From: an uncultured Collinsella sp. | GTDB taxonomy: Bacteria; Actinomycetota; Coriobacteriia; Coriobacteriales; Coriobacteriaceae | Assembly (NCBI GenBank): GCA_900542905.1 | Contig: UQPF01000003.1 | Coordinates: 1 to 64,000, forward strand | Direction: 5' to 3' | Length of the DNA: 64,000 nt | In this document: one piece after another, positions 55,652 through 64,000 of the stretch | Layout: every line of letters starts with the position of its first letter | Position numbering within the stretch: the stretch's first letter is position 1 | The notes under the pieces: generated by a model | The model's input: the letters and a program-made list of their open reading frames with translations, nothing else | Database searches by the model: none | What the model was told of the DNA's origin: nothing | Position numbers and translations under genes: made by a program

Positions 55652-55990
55652 TTAGGCGAGCTTGGCCTCGAGCTCGGCGATGCGCTTGTAGGCATCGATG
55701 GTAAAGCGGGTCTGCTTCTCCAGGATCATAGTGGTCATGAGGGTGTCCTGAGCGTGAGCCATGATGAAGGTCATTTCCATCTCGCCACCGCCGGCCTCCT
55801 GCGAAAGCAGTTTGGTCTGCGTGTCGTGGGCACCGATGAGCGCATCGCTGGCATCCTTGTGCAGCTGTTCGGCCTTCTCAAAGTCACCCTCGCGAGCAGC
55901 ATCGAGCGCTGCAAGCAGATCGGTCTGGGCGTCACCTGCATATGCGACGATCTCGAATCCAACCATCGAGATTTCTTCTTTGGTTGCCAT
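55652..55990 (-). CDS. lacF: Lactose/cellobiose PTS subunit IIA
   Basis: 112 residues, a trimeric helical IIA. Phospho-histidine is His79 in MAHAQDTLMT; GFEIVAYAGDAQTDLL is the N-terminal family motif. It passes phosphate from HPr to the IIB domain of LacE encoded at 57.6 kb on the other strand. Monocistronic, between terminator and a regulatory region with GAACA boxes. Confidence 0.93.
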   Translation of the reverse strand: MATKEEISMVGFEIVAYAGDAQTDLLAALDAAREGDFEKAEQLHKDASDALIGAHDTQTKLLSQEAGGGEMEMTFIMAHAQDTLMTTMILEKQTRFTIDAYKRIAELEAKLA

Positions 55991-56086
55991 ATTGCGTTCC
56001 TTTCACATATGAACCAATGGAGAGCATCGCGTCCGGGCATACGCGCTGCGTTGTGTATGACAGAAACAATAACATTCAAACAAAAA

Positions 56087-56173
56087 AGAACAGCTCAAAA
56101 CGTAATTTCGAACTATGAACGGTCACTTTTCGCCCGTGAACGGTTTTTAAACCAATCTGAACAATATCGAACA
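56087..56173 (-). promoter_or_regulatory. lacF promoter region
   Basis: TGAACA-N4-CGAACA (56158-56173) matches the lacA site with the same spacing. Two CCGTTC-type boxes, TATGAACGGT (56114-56123) and CCGTGAACGGT (56134-56144), are 21 bp apart, i.e. on the same DNA face. Confidence 0.6.
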
Positions 56174-56204
56174 CAATTAGCGGCAACCCAAACAGGGCCG
56201 CACC

Positions 56205-57209
56205 CTAACGCAAATCGCGCACCGTATCGCCCTCTACAAGCACACCGGGGATCAGCATGTGCTCCACGCCAGACGCACCCCCATCGGCGCCGGCAATCTT
56301 GTCGACCGCCCACATGCCGACGCGCTTGTTGTCAAAGCGCACCGTGGTCAGGCGACGGTCGGGCACGATATCGCCCAGGCTGTCATCAACACCCACCACG
56401 CTCACGTCCTCGGGCACACGCCTTCCGCACGACTCGAGCCCGCGAATGCAGCCGTATGCCATGGCATCGTTGGAAGCATAAATGGCCGTACAGGTCGGAT
56501 CTTCCGCCAGAGCCTGACCGGCAGCATATCCGCTCTGTGCCGTCCAATCCCCACGGACGAGTCGCGGCGGCTCAATTCCATGCGCGCGCAATGTCTCGCG
56601 CCAGCCTTCCTCGCGCCGCATGCCCGAAAGCGAGCGCTCGGGACACGAGATAAAGTGCACGGTCTTGTGCCCCTGCTCCAGCAAATACTCGACCACCTGG
56701 CGCGAGCAATCGAACTGGTCGTTATCGACCGTTGAACAGAGCGGGTGCTCCAGCATCGTAACGAGCACCGTCTGCATGCCGGGCAGCGGCTCGAAGGTGC
56801 CAAAGTCCGCCGGCATGCGATTCATGATCACGACCATGCCGTCTACCGGCAGCGCGCTCATACGCGACGATGCGCTCTCGAGGGTATAGGGATGTCCATC
56901 TACTTTAGTGAGGGTGATGGCATAGCCATGTTTGTCGGCCGCGGCGGCAAAGCCCTCCATACGGTCGAGGTTGCCGGTACCGGTAATGTTGAACATGGCG
57001 ACGCCGACGGTCTTAAACTTGCCACGACGCAGCGATCGACCGGCAAAATTGGGGCGATACCCCAGCTCGCGCATGGCGGCACGCACGCGCTCCTTGGTCT
57101 CGGGGCGCACACTGGGCGAATCGTGCACGGTGCGCGAGACCGTCTGCTCCGAGACGCCCGCGAGGCGCGCCACGTCTTTGACGGATACCGATTTTTTAAC
57201 AGCGGCCAT
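56205..57209 (-). CDS. LacI family regulator of lacE-lacG
   Basis: 334 residues. HTH VSVKDVARLAGVSEQTVSRTVHD, hinge ELGYRPNFAGRSLRRGKFKTVG, effector domain with AIYASNDAMAYGCI. Divergent from lacE; two inverse copies of an AATGGCAACGTYAACATT operator stand between the genes. Likely represses the lactose PTS and itself. Confidence 0.92.
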   Translation of the reverse strand: MAAVKKSVSVKDVARLAGVSEQTVSRTVHDSPSVRPETKERVRAAMRELGYRPNFAGRSLRRGKFKTVGVAMFNITGTGNLDRMEGFAAAADKHGYAITLTKVDGHPYTLESASSRMSALPVDGMVVIMNRMPADFGTFEPLPGMQTVLVTMLEHPLCSTVDNDQFDCSRQVVEYLLEQGHKTVHFISCPERSLSGMRREEGWRETLRAHGIEPPRLVRGDWTAQSGYAAGQALAEDPTCTAIYASNDAMAYGCIRGLESCGRRVPEDVSVVGVDDSLGDIVPDRRLTTVRFDNKRVGMWAVDKIAGADGGASGVEHMLIPGVLVEGDTVRDLR

Positions 57210-57321
57210 AGGTCGATCTTTCTATGTCAACGATGCCATTGGTGGCACCCTACGCAGTCAAATGAAACGTCTTCAAGTATATCTAACGCCTCCCCCACCA
57301 TACGCTCACCACCCAAAACCT

Positions 57322-57354
57322 ACCGTTCACCGACATTTTTGCTTCCCCGAACGG
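57322..57354. promoter_or_regulatory. Two CCGTTC-type boxes upstream of lacE
   Basis: ACCGTTCACCG (57322-57332) and CCCCGAACGG (57345-57354) in opposite orientation. Confidence 0.5.
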
Positions 57355-57366
57355 CTTTTGTCGCCC

Positions 57367-57505
57367 AAATGTTAACGTTGCCATTGTGCAAACACAGAGC
57401 CACCGGGCGGCTCAAACGTTTACGCGTAAGGAATCGACGGTTCGCAGGCACAGGAACCACCGGTTCGCGTCTTTTTTTGTGTCACAAAATGGCAACGTCA
57501 ACATT
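57367..57505. promoter_or_regulatory. lacE operators for the LacI regulator
   Basis: AAATGTTAACGTTGCCATT (57367-57385) and AATGGCAACGTCAACATT (57488-57505) are inverse copies with one internal difference. The second lies about 60 bp before the lacE start. Confidence 0.65.
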
Positions 57506-57566
57506 TTGGCAACCGAACGTCAAAAGCTACCATCGTTGCTAACCCACCGACTCTTAGGAGCATTGC

Positions 57567-59333
57567 ATGGAGCAACTCATCGCCATCATCGAAAAGGGCC
57601 AGCCCTTTTTCAACGCGATCGCCCGCAACAAGTACCTCAAGGCGATCCGTGACGGTTTTATCTCCGTCATCCCCATCATCATCTTCTCGTCCATCTTCTG
57701 CTTGGTAGCCTCGGTCCCCAACATCTGGGGTTTCTACTGGCCCGATGACATCAACAACGCCCTGTGGAAGTGCTACAACTACTCCATGGGCATCCTGGCC
57801 ATCGCCTGCGCCGCTACCACGGCCAAGCACTTCGCCGACGCTCAGAACCGCGACCTGCCCAAGAACAACCAGATCAACTTCATCTCGTGCATGTGCGCGG
57901 CCATCATCGGCTTCTTGCTCCTTTCGAGCGACACCATCGCCACGGACGCCGCCAGCGGCTTCAACACCACCTACCTTGGTTCCAAGGGCCTGCTGACCGC
58001 CTTCATCGCTGCGTTTGTGACCGGTATCATCTACAAGTTCTTCATCAAGCGCAACATCACCGTCAAGATGCCCGAGCAGGTTCCGCCCAACATCTCGCAG
58101 ACCTTCAAGGACATCATCCCCTTCTCCGTCTGCATCACCGTCTTTTGGGTTTTTGACATCGTCTTCCGCGCTGCTTTTGGCTTCTGCTTTGCCCAGGGCG
58201 TCATCCAGGTGTTCCAGCCCCTGTTCACCGCTGCCGACGGCTATATCGGCCTCGCTGTGATTTACGGCGCCATGAGCCTCTTCTGGTTCGTCGGCGTCCA
58301 CGGCCCCTCGATCGTCGAGCCCGCCATCGCCGCCGCTCTCGTTGCCAACATGACCGACAACCTGGCTGCGTTCCAGGCTGGCCAGCACGCTTCCGCTGTC
58401 CTGACCCAGGGTGCCCAGTACTTCGTCGTCTGCATGGGCGGCACCGGCGCTACGCTCGTCCTGGTCTTTATGTTCTGCTTCCTGGCAAAGTCTCAGGAGA
58501 TGCGCGCCGTCGGTAAGGCCGCCATCGTCCCCGTCTGCTTTGCCGTCAACGAGCCGCTGCTGTTCGCCGCGCCCATCGTGCTCAACCCCGTCTTCTTTGT
58601 CCCGTTTGTCTTTGCCCCGATCGCCAACATCTGGATCCTCAAGATCTTTATCGACTTCTTGGGCATGAACGGCTTTATGTACACCCTGCCCTGGACTGTC
58701 CCCGGCCCCATCGGCACCATCATGGGCCTGGGCTTCCAGCCGCTCGCCTTTGTGATGCTCGCCCTTATCCTGGTCGTCGACTTCGTTCTGTACTACCCGT
58801 TCTTCCGTGCCTACGACGCCCAGAAGTGCGCCGAGGAGGCCGAGATTTCCCAAGAGGAGCTCGCCGCCAAGAACGCCGAGAAGGCCGCCAAGCTCAACGA
58901 TGCCTTCCAGGGCAAGGCTGACGCCAAGAGCGTTGCCGCCGGCGCTGCTGCCGAGGCCGTGAAGGCCGACGCCCCCGCCGCTGTCGCCACTGAGGCAACG
59001 ACCGCCAGCGACCTCAACGGCAAGCGCGTACTCGTGCTCTGCCAGGGTGGCGGAACCTCGGGCCTGCTCGCCAACGCGCTGGCCAAGGCCGCCAAGGAGC
59101 GCGGCATCAATCTTGAGACCGCTGCCGAGGCATATGGCAACCACGTGGACATGCTCCCCGACTTTGATCTGGTCGTCCTGGCCCCGCAGGCTGCCAGCTA
59201 CTTGGCCGACCTGCAGAAGGACTGCGAGCGCGTGGGCAACAAGTGCGTCGCCTGCCGTGGCAAGCAGTACATCGAGCTCTCCCAGGACGGCGACAAGTCT
59301 CTCGCCTTCGTGAGTGAACAGCTTTCGAAGTAA
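57567..59333 (+). CDS. lacE: Lactose PTS subunit IICB
   Basis: 588 residues. The IIC membrane domain of the lactose/cellobiose family (about 1-415) has VGVHGPSIVEPAI and FAVNEPLLFAAPIV. An Ala/Lys/Glu-rich linker (about 420-480) connects to a IIB domain with phospho-cysteine Cys492 (VLVLCQGGGTSGLL). The fused IICB form and a separate IIA (lacF) match the Staphylococcus/Lactococcus LacEF. AGGAG precedes the ATG. Upstream of the phospho-beta-galactosidase gene, same strand. Confidence 0.94.
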   Translation: MEQLIAIIEKGQPFFNAIARNKYLKAIRDGFISVIPIIIFSSIFCLVASVPNIWGFYWPDDINNALWKCYNYSMGILAIACAATTAKHFADAQNRDLPKNNQINFISCMCAAIIGFLLLSSDTIATDAASGFNTTYLGSKGLLTAFIAAFVTGIIYKFFIKRNITVKMPEQVPPNISQTFKDIIPFSVCITVFWVFDIVFRAAFGFCFAQGVIQVFQPLFTAADGYIGLAVIYGAMSLFWFVGVHGPSIVEPAIAAALVANMTDNLAAFQAGQHASAVLTQGAQYFVVCMGGTGATLVLVFMFCFLAKSQEMRAVGKAAIVPVCFAVNEPLLFAAPIVLNPVFFVPFVFAPIANIWILKIFIDFLGMNGFMYTLPWTVPGPIGTIMGLGFQPLAFVMLALILVVDFVLYYPFFRAYDAQKCAEEAEISQEELAAKNAEKAAKLNDAFQGKADAKSVAAGAAAEAVKADAPAAVATEATTASDLNGKRVLVLCQGGGTSGLLANALAKAAKERGINLETAAEAYGNHVDMLPDFDLVVLAPQAASYLADLQKDCERVGNKCVACRGKQYIELSQDGDKSLAFVSEQLSK

Positions 59334-59343
59334 GTAACGCTTA

Positions 59344-59380
59344 GGGCCAGCCGACCATCCAAGACCGGCTGGCCCTTCGA
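59344..59380 (+). terminator. Hairpin between lacE and lacG
   Basis: GGGCCAGCCG (59344-59353) and CGGCTGGCCC (59366-59375) with a modest TTCGATTT tail, in the 66-bp gap. Probably lets part of the transcription through to lacG. Confidence 0.55.
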
Positions 59381-59399
59381 TTTAGACGATTGGATCATC

Positions 59400-60839
59400 A
59401 TGTCCGTTAACCCCGCTAGCGTCACCAACCCGCCTGCGCAGTTTCCCGAGGGCTTTGTCTTTGGCGGCGCCACTGCTGCTTACCAGGTAGAGGGCGAGAC
59501 CCGCACCCACGGTAAGGGCAAAGTCGCCTGGGACGACTTCTTGGAGGCCCAGGGGCGCTTTTCCCCCGATCCCGCTTCGGACTTCTACAACCAGTACCCC
59601 GTCGATCTGGAGCTGTGCGAGGAGTTCGGCATCAACGGCATTCGCCTCTCCATTGCCTGGAGCCGCATCTTCCCCAACGGCACCGGCGAGATCAACCCCG
59701 AGGGCGTGCAGTTCTACCACGATCTCTTCGCCGAGTGCCACAAGCACCACGTTGAGCCGTTTGTCACGCTGCATCACTTCGACACGCCGCTTGCCCTCTT
59801 TGAGAAGGGCGACTTCCTCAACCGCGAGACCATCGATGCCTTTGTGGACTTTGCCACCTTCTGCTTTAAGGAGTACGCCGACCAGGTAACCTACTGGTTC
59901 ACCTTTAACGAGATCTGGGCCGACGCCTCCAACACCTACATCGAGGGCACCTTCCCCGGTGGCGTCAAGGCGCATCTGGCCGAAGCCTTCCAGTGCGAGC
60001 ACAACATGATGCTCGCCCACGCCAAGGCAGTACTGGCCTTCCACAACGGCGGTTTTAAGGGCAAGATCGGCGTCATCCAGTCGCTGGAGTTTAAGTATCC
60101 GCTCAACGAGAACGACCCCGCCGACATCAAAGCCGCCAACAACGAGCACGTGCTGCAGAACCAGTTCTTGCTCGACGCCACCTTCCGCGGCGACTACGCG
60201 CCCGACACCCTCGAGTGCGCCAACCGCTTGGCTGCCGTCTCGGGCGGCACCATCGAGATCCTAGACGAGGATCTGGAAATCATGCGCGAGGCCGCGCTCT
60301 ACAACGACTACCTGGGCGTTAACAACTACCAGTGCCGCTTCTTGAAGGCCTACGATGGCGAGAACGACCTGCACCACAACGGTACGGGCGAGAAGGGCAC
60401 TGGCCGCTGGCGCGTTAAGGGCATTGGCGAGCATGTGAACAAGCCCGGCGTCCCCACCACCGACTGGGACTGGATCATCTATCCCGAGGGCCTGTTCGAT
60501 CTGCTCGTCTACATTAAGCAGCGCTACCCCAACTACAAGCAGATCTTCATCACCGAGAACGGCATGGGCTACAAGGACCCCTACAAAGACGGCTTTGTGG
60601 ACGACCAGCCGCGCATCGACTACATCGAGCAGCACCTGCGCTGGTTGCTCAAGGCCATGGAGGTGGGCGTCAACGTGGGCGGCTACTTCCTGTGGAGCCT
60701 GCAGGATCAGTTCTCCTGGACCAATGGCTACAACAAGCGCTATGGCTTCTTCTACGTTGACTTTGAAACCCAGAAGCGCACGCCCAAGGCAAGCGCATAC
60801 TGGTATAAGCACGTGGCGCAGACCCGTCGTCTGGACTAG
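59400..60839 (+). CDS. lacG: 6-phospho-beta-galactosidase, GH1
   Basis: 479 residues, GH1 (beta/alpha)8 barrel. Acid/base Glu171 in TFNEIW and nucleophile Glu386 in ITENGMG. Hydrolyses lactose-6-phosphate to glucose and galactose-6-phosphate in the cytoplasm. The lac context and VPTTDWDWIIYPEGL favour galactosidase over phospho-beta-glucosidase, though GH1 specificity is not certain by eye. Strong terminator downstream. Confidence 0.9.
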   Translation: MSVNPASVTNPPAQFPEGFVFGGATAAYQVEGETRTHGKGKVAWDDFLEAQGRFSPDPASDFYNQYPVDLELCEEFGINGIRLSIAWSRIFPNGTGEINPEGVQFYHDLFAECHKHHVEPFVTLHHFDTPLALFEKGDFLNRETIDAFVDFATFCFKEYADQVTYWFTFNEIWADASNTYIEGTFPGGVKAHLAEAFQCEHNMMLAHAKAVLAFHNGGFKGKIGVIQSLEFKYPLNENDPADIKAANNEHVLQNQFLLDATFRGDYAPDTLECANRLAAVSGGTIEILDEDLEIMREAALYNDYLGVNNYQCRFLKAYDGENDLHHNGTGEKGTGRWRVKGIGEHVNKPGVPTTDWDWIIYPEGLFDLLVYIKQRYPNYKQIFITENGMGYKDPYKDGFVDDQPRIDYIEQHLRWLLKAMEVGVNVGGYFLWSLQDQFSWTNGYNKRYGFFYVDFETQKRTPKASAYWYKHVAQTRRLD

Positions 60840-60885
60840 CGGCTGGCGGGGTTGCCCGCTCACACAACCTGTCCCCATTTCTCAG

Positions 60886-60934
60886 CCGGGGGCGGCACGT
60901 CACACGGCGCGCCGCCCCCGGTCTTTTTGTTTTT
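60886..60934 (+). terminator. Terminator of lacE-lacG
   Basis: CCGGGGGCGGC (60886-60896) with GCCGCCCCCGG (60911-60921) and tail TCTTTTTGTTTTT. Confidence 0.88.
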
Positions 60935-60948
60935 GGGCTGGTCGGGAG

Positions 60949-61097
60949 CCGTTTGTCTCGATCTGTAACATCTAGCCGAGTTTTTTGGTCCTAGCTGTTA
61001 CAGATTGAGACGAACAGGATTGCTCTTTCCGAAGAATCTAAATCTGTAACACGTAGCCCGCTTTTGACCGTCTACCTGTTACAAATCGAGACAAACG
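60949..61097. repeat. Paired hairpins built of four TCTCGATCTGTAACA units
   Basis: The unit occurs at 60951-60975 (+), 60991-61015 (-), 61041-61056 (+, partial) and 61072-61097 (-). Neighbouring units form two hairpins and the outermost pair also matches (about 24 of 27). Located between convergent lacG and a LacI gene. Confidence 0.65.
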
Positions 61098-61106
61098 GAG
61101 TAGGAC

Positions 61107-62135
61107 CTAACCCCGTACGTCCCTAACAGTCGAGCGTTCGACCAGCGTACTCGGCACATGAATCGCCTCGATAGACGAGCTCTCTCCAATCGCCGCCTCA
61201 AACGCAAGCTTACCGACACCGCGCAAATCAAATCGCAGCGTCGTCAGTCGATTGTGAGGAACAAGTCCCTCGAGTGCGTCGTCGATACCAACCACGCTCA
61301 CGTCGTCGGGCACGGACAGGCCCGCGTTCTCGAGCGCGGCGATAACGCCCAGCGCCATCTGGTCATTTGCCGCAAGCACGGCAGTCGGCGCCTGCGACCC
61401 GCCGGCAAGCACCTCGGCCGCAATCCGCTCGCCCATGGCGTACCCACTGTCCGCACTCCAATCGCCACGCAGCATCGGAGCGGCATCGACATGAGCACGA
61501 CCCAGCGTATCGCGCCAACCGGCCTCACGAAAACGCGAGGAAATCGAGTTTTCCGGACCCGCCACAAACCGCATATTCGAGTGACCATGTTCCAGCAGAT
61601 AATTGGTCAACAGCTCGCACGAACCATACTGGTCGGAGTCGATCGTCGTGCAGCGCGGATGCGCATACATGGACAGGATGACCGTTCGCACTCCCGGCTG
61701 GGGAACAAACTCCTCAAAATCGGGAGCCATGCGGTTCATGTTGAGAATCATGCCGTCGACGGGTCGCTCGACCATGCGGCGCGAGGCATCGGCAAGTGCA
61801 TAGGGCTTGTCGCCGCCCATCTCGATCATAGTGACGGCAAAATCGTGCTCGCGCGCCGCTTGCATGATACCCTCGAGCGTCGCCAGGTTACCGACACGTG
61901 TGATGTTGTACATGCACAGGCCAATAGAACGATACGACCCGCCGCGCAACGCCGCTCCAGCAAAATTGGGACGAAAGCCCAGCTCTTCCATGGCGGCCAG
62001 CACACGCTTGCGCGTCTTTTCCGTCACGTTTGGCATACCGTTGACCACGCGAGACACAGTCTGGCGGCTCACGCCAGCGAGCGCCGCAACCTCTGCCGCG
62101 CTCGCCGAACGACCATTCCTTGTCTGCTGATCCAT
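61107..62135 (-). CDS. LacI family regulator of the second phospho-beta-galactosidase
   Basis: 342 residues. HTH AAEVAALAGVSRQTVSRVVNG, hinge ELGFRPNFAGAALRGG, effector domain with CTTIDSDQYGSCELL and AVLAANDQMALG. Divergent from the second lacG gene; three TTAACGTGCTCAT-type operators lie between them. The start at 62135 is the best ATG; a GTG at 62144 with a better ribosome site is possible. Closest in this window to the gal regulator at 47.1 kb. Confidence 0.9.
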   Translation of the reverse strand: MDQQTRNGRSASAAEVAALAGVSRQTVSRVVNGMPNVTEKTRKRVLAAMEELGFRPNFAGAALRGGSYRSIGLCMYNITRVGNLATLEGIMQAAREHDFAVTMIEMGGDKPYALADASRRMVERPVDGMILNMNRMAPDFEEFVPQPGVRTVILSMYAHPRCTTIDSDQYGSCELLTNYLLEHGHSNMRFVAGPENSISSRFREAGWRDTLGRAHVDAAPMLRGDWSADSGYAMGERIAAEVLAGGSQAPTAVLAANDQMALGVIAALENAGLSVPDDVSVVGIDDALEGLVPHNRLTTLRFDLRGVGKLAFEAAIGESSSIEAIHVPSTLVERSTVRDVRG

Positions 62136-62195
62136 GCCTTCCACGCTAACCTGCTTCCCAACTATTCCCCGCGCCCATGGCGCATCGTACATACA

Positions 62196-62365
62196 TTGAT
62201 AACGTGCTCATGATACCCGAGCCATATACCACAACATGAAAACTTCTGTCAATCAAAACCGCTTACCGAACAAATACAACCGTTCGCGGCTGTTTGAAGT
62301 TGTTTTGTTTCTATACATCCCAGCCGGATGTTAACGTGCTCATTGTCAAATGTTCACGTGCTCAT
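62196..62365. promoter_or_regulatory. Operators and CCGTTC box for LacI / second lacG
   Basis: TTGATAACGTGCTCA (62196-62210), ATGTTAACGTGCTCAT (62328-62343) and ATGTTCACGTGCTCAT (62350-62365); the last two are 22 bp apart. ACCGTTCGCGG is at 62279-62289 within GAACAAATACAACCGTTCGC. This fills the divergent gap 62136-62479. Confidence 0.68.
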
Positions 62366-62479
62366 TTTGGTTCTAATCATTTTAAGATAGTGTTTATCGG
62401 GCTTTTTCACCGCTGAACGCTAACCAGGGAGCCTCCTGAGCGCAAACGCACAATATCGAACAGCGAGACGAGAGGGTGT

Positions 62480-63928
62480 ATGCATATGTCTTTGCTAAAC
62501 CGCGTACAGCAGCTGCCGAAGGGCTTTGTTTGGGGCGCCGCAACCGCCGCGTACCAAACGGAAGGTTCCACGAAGGTGGCAGGCAAGGGTAAGACCATGT
62601 GGGACGATTACCTTGTCGCCCAGGGTCGCTTTTTGCCCGACCCGGCCAGTGATTTCTACAACCGCTACGAGGAGGATATCCGCCTTTCTGCCGAGCATGG
62701 ACTCAACGCCATTCGTGTGTCCATCGCCTGGACCCGCATCTTCCCCAACGGCGACGATGCCGAACCCCTCGCCGAGGGCGTTAAGCACTACCACGAGCTG
62801 TTCGCCTGCTGCAAAAAGTATGGCGTCGAGCCCTATGTGTCCCTGCATCACTTTGACTCCCCCGCCGCCCTGTTCAACCAGGGCGACTGGCTCAACCGCA
62901 AGACCGTCGACGCCTATGTGCGCTATGCCGAGTTCTGCTTCCGCGAGTTCCGCGAGGTCAAGAATTGGTTCACCATCAACGAGCTCATCAGCCTCTCGCA
63001 CTCCCAATACATCCAAGGCAACTTCCCGCCCAACCATCACTTTGATGTGACGAGCGGCATCCAGAGCCAGCACAACGAGCTCGTTGCCCACGCCCGCGCC
63101 GTCAACCTGTATAAGGATCTTGACGAGACCGAGCACCTGGGCGGACGCATTGGCATGGTCAACGTCCTGACGCCGGCATATCCTGCCACCGACTCGCCCG
63201 CCGACCAGCACGCCGCCGACCTGTACAACGCCTTCTACACCGACTTCATCATGGACGGCGCCTTCCTGGGTCACTACTCCGCGCGCACCCTCTCACTCAT
63301 CAACGAGATTCTGCGTGCCAACAACGCCACACTTACGGTTGAGGACAGCGACATGGAGGAGCTCGCCAAGGCGGCGCCCCGCAACGATATGTTCGGCCTC
63401 AACTACTATCAGTCGGCGTTTATCGCCGCCTACGATGGCGAGTCAACCAACAGCTTTAACGGCACCGGAGACAAGGGCACCTCGTGCTTTAAGTTTAAGG
63501 GCGTCGGGCAGCAGGTCGATATGCCGGGTATCCCCACCACCGACTGGGATTGGCTCATCTACCCGCAAGGCCTCTACGACACGCTCAAGCACATCAGCGC
63601 CACCTATCCCAACCTCCCCGTCATCTATATCACCGAAAACGGCCTGGGCCACAAGGACCCCGAGCCCGACGCAAACGGCATCGTCGCCGATCCCGAGCGC
63701 ATCGACTTTGTCGACCAGCACATGGAGAAGGTGCTCCAGGCGCGAGCCGAGGGCGTCGACGTCCAGGGCTACTTTATCTGGAGCCTGCAGGACCAGTTCT
63801 CGTGGGCCAATGGCTATAACAAGCGCTACGGCCTGTTCTACATCGACTTCGACACGCAAAAACGCTACATCAAGCAGTCGGCACTCTGGTACAAGGATCT
63901 CGCCGACACTATGGCGGACGCGCAGTAG
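62480..63928 (+). CDS. lacG: Second 6-phospho-beta-galactosidase, GH1
   Basis: 482 residues, related to the first GH1 (shared FPNG, DPASDFYN, PTTDWDW and SLQDQFSW segments). Acid/base Glu168 in TINELIS and nucleophile Glu386 in ITENGLG. Own LacI regulator and operators, so it is probably induced by a different sugar or at a different level; a phospho-beta-glycoside other than lactose-phosphate is possible. GAGAGGG lies just before the ATG. Confidence 0.88.
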   Translation: MHMSLLNRVQQLPKGFVWGAATAAYQTEGSTKVAGKGKTMWDDYLVAQGRFLPDPASDFYNRYEEDIRLSAEHGLNAIRVSIAWTRIFPNGDDAEPLAEGVKHYHELFACCKKYGVEPYVSLHHFDSPAALFNQGDWLNRKTVDAYVRYAEFCFREFREVKNWFTINELISLSHSQYIQGNFPPNHHFDVTSGIQSQHNELVAHARAVNLYKDLDETEHLGGRIGMVNVLTPAYPATDSPADQHAADLYNAFYTDFIMDGAFLGHYSARTLSLINEILRANNATLTVEDSDMEELAKAAPRNDMFGLNYYQSAFIAAYDGESTNSFNGTGDKGTSCFKFKGVGQQVDMPGIPTTDWDWLIYPQGLYDTLKHISATYPNLPVIYITENGLGHKDPEPDANGIVADPERIDFVDQHMEKVLQARAEGVDVQGYFIWSLQDQFSWANGYNKRYGLFYIDFDTQKRYIKQSALWYKDLADTMADAQ

Positions 63929-63954
63929 CGCATCGCCTCGCTTTCCCCCGAGAA

Positions 63955-64000
63955 GGGAGCGGCCCTATGCGATACAAACCCAGCCGCTCCCCTCTCTCCC
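63955..64000 (+). terminator. Terminator-like hairpin at window end
   Basis: GGGAGCGG (63955-63962) with CCGCTCCC (63984-63991) and a CTCTCTCCC tail, 27 bp after the GH1 stop. Confidence 0.55.

Noticed and set aside
60949..61097. CRISPR array
   Set aside because: The repeated units alternate in orientation and the spacers are irregular and few; no cas genes are present.

Overview
The window reads as a 64 kb piece of chromosome from a high-GC, anaerobic, saccharolytic actinobacterium. The best fit is the Coriobacteriia, Collinsella-like. This is inferred from base composition and gene content (pyruvate formate-lyase with its activase, several sugar PTS systems with LacI regulators, a flavodiiron protein, agmatine deiminase). 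No rRNA, tRNA or CRISPR array was recognised.

Layout. 0.3-6 kb: FtsX-type ABC exporter plus a two-component system (all -). 6.2-12.5 kb: alkyltransferase ogt, then the aspartate family (asd and lysC on -, divergent thrC and thrB on +). 12.9-15.1 kb: an AT-richer island with a small secreted protein, a 34-residue membrane peptide and a DUF3990/HTH toxin-antitoxin-like pair behind a perfect 19-bp inverted repeat. 15.2-20 kb: ysxC, mtnN, a beta-lactamase-fold protein, pflA and a DegV protein. 20.2-25.8 kb: a sucrose/fructan operon (LacI, two GH32 enzymes, PTS IIBC). 26.1-28.5 kb: pyruvate formate-lyase split into two genes, catalytic chain and glycyl-radical chain. 29-33.7 kb: MarR plus a heterodimeric ABC exporter. 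34.3-38.6 kb: DAHP synthase, agmatine deiminase and an amino-acid antiporter. 38.9-41.9 kb: Bce-type ABC exporter. 42-43 kb: a NUDIX-Vsr fusion. 43.8-47 kb: class II aldolase with a divergent DeoR regulator, and a flavodiiron protein. 47-64 kb: a large lactose/galactose region with the Leloir genes galK-galT, the tagatose-6-phosphate genes lacA, lacB and lacC, the lactose PTS (lacF, lacE), two GH1 phospho-beta-galactosidases and three LacI regulators.

How it works together. Imported lactose-phosphate would be cut by the GH1 enzymes. Galactose-6-phosphate would go through LacAB and LacC to tagatose-1,6-bisphosphate. No class I LacD is present, so the class II aldolase at 43.8 kb is the candidate last step, and a shared TGAACA-N4-CGA motif links its promoter to those of lacA and lacF. 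Free galactose would use galK-galT.

The least explained content is intergenic. Several families of long hairpins have conserved internal or loop boxes while their stems differ and co-vary. Two families sit directly behind stop codons. A CCGTTCRCGG-like palindrome recurs upstream of nearly every carbon-utilisation promoter. The three gal/lac LacI regulators each have related but distinguishable operators. All product names rest on motif recognition by eye; no database search was run.
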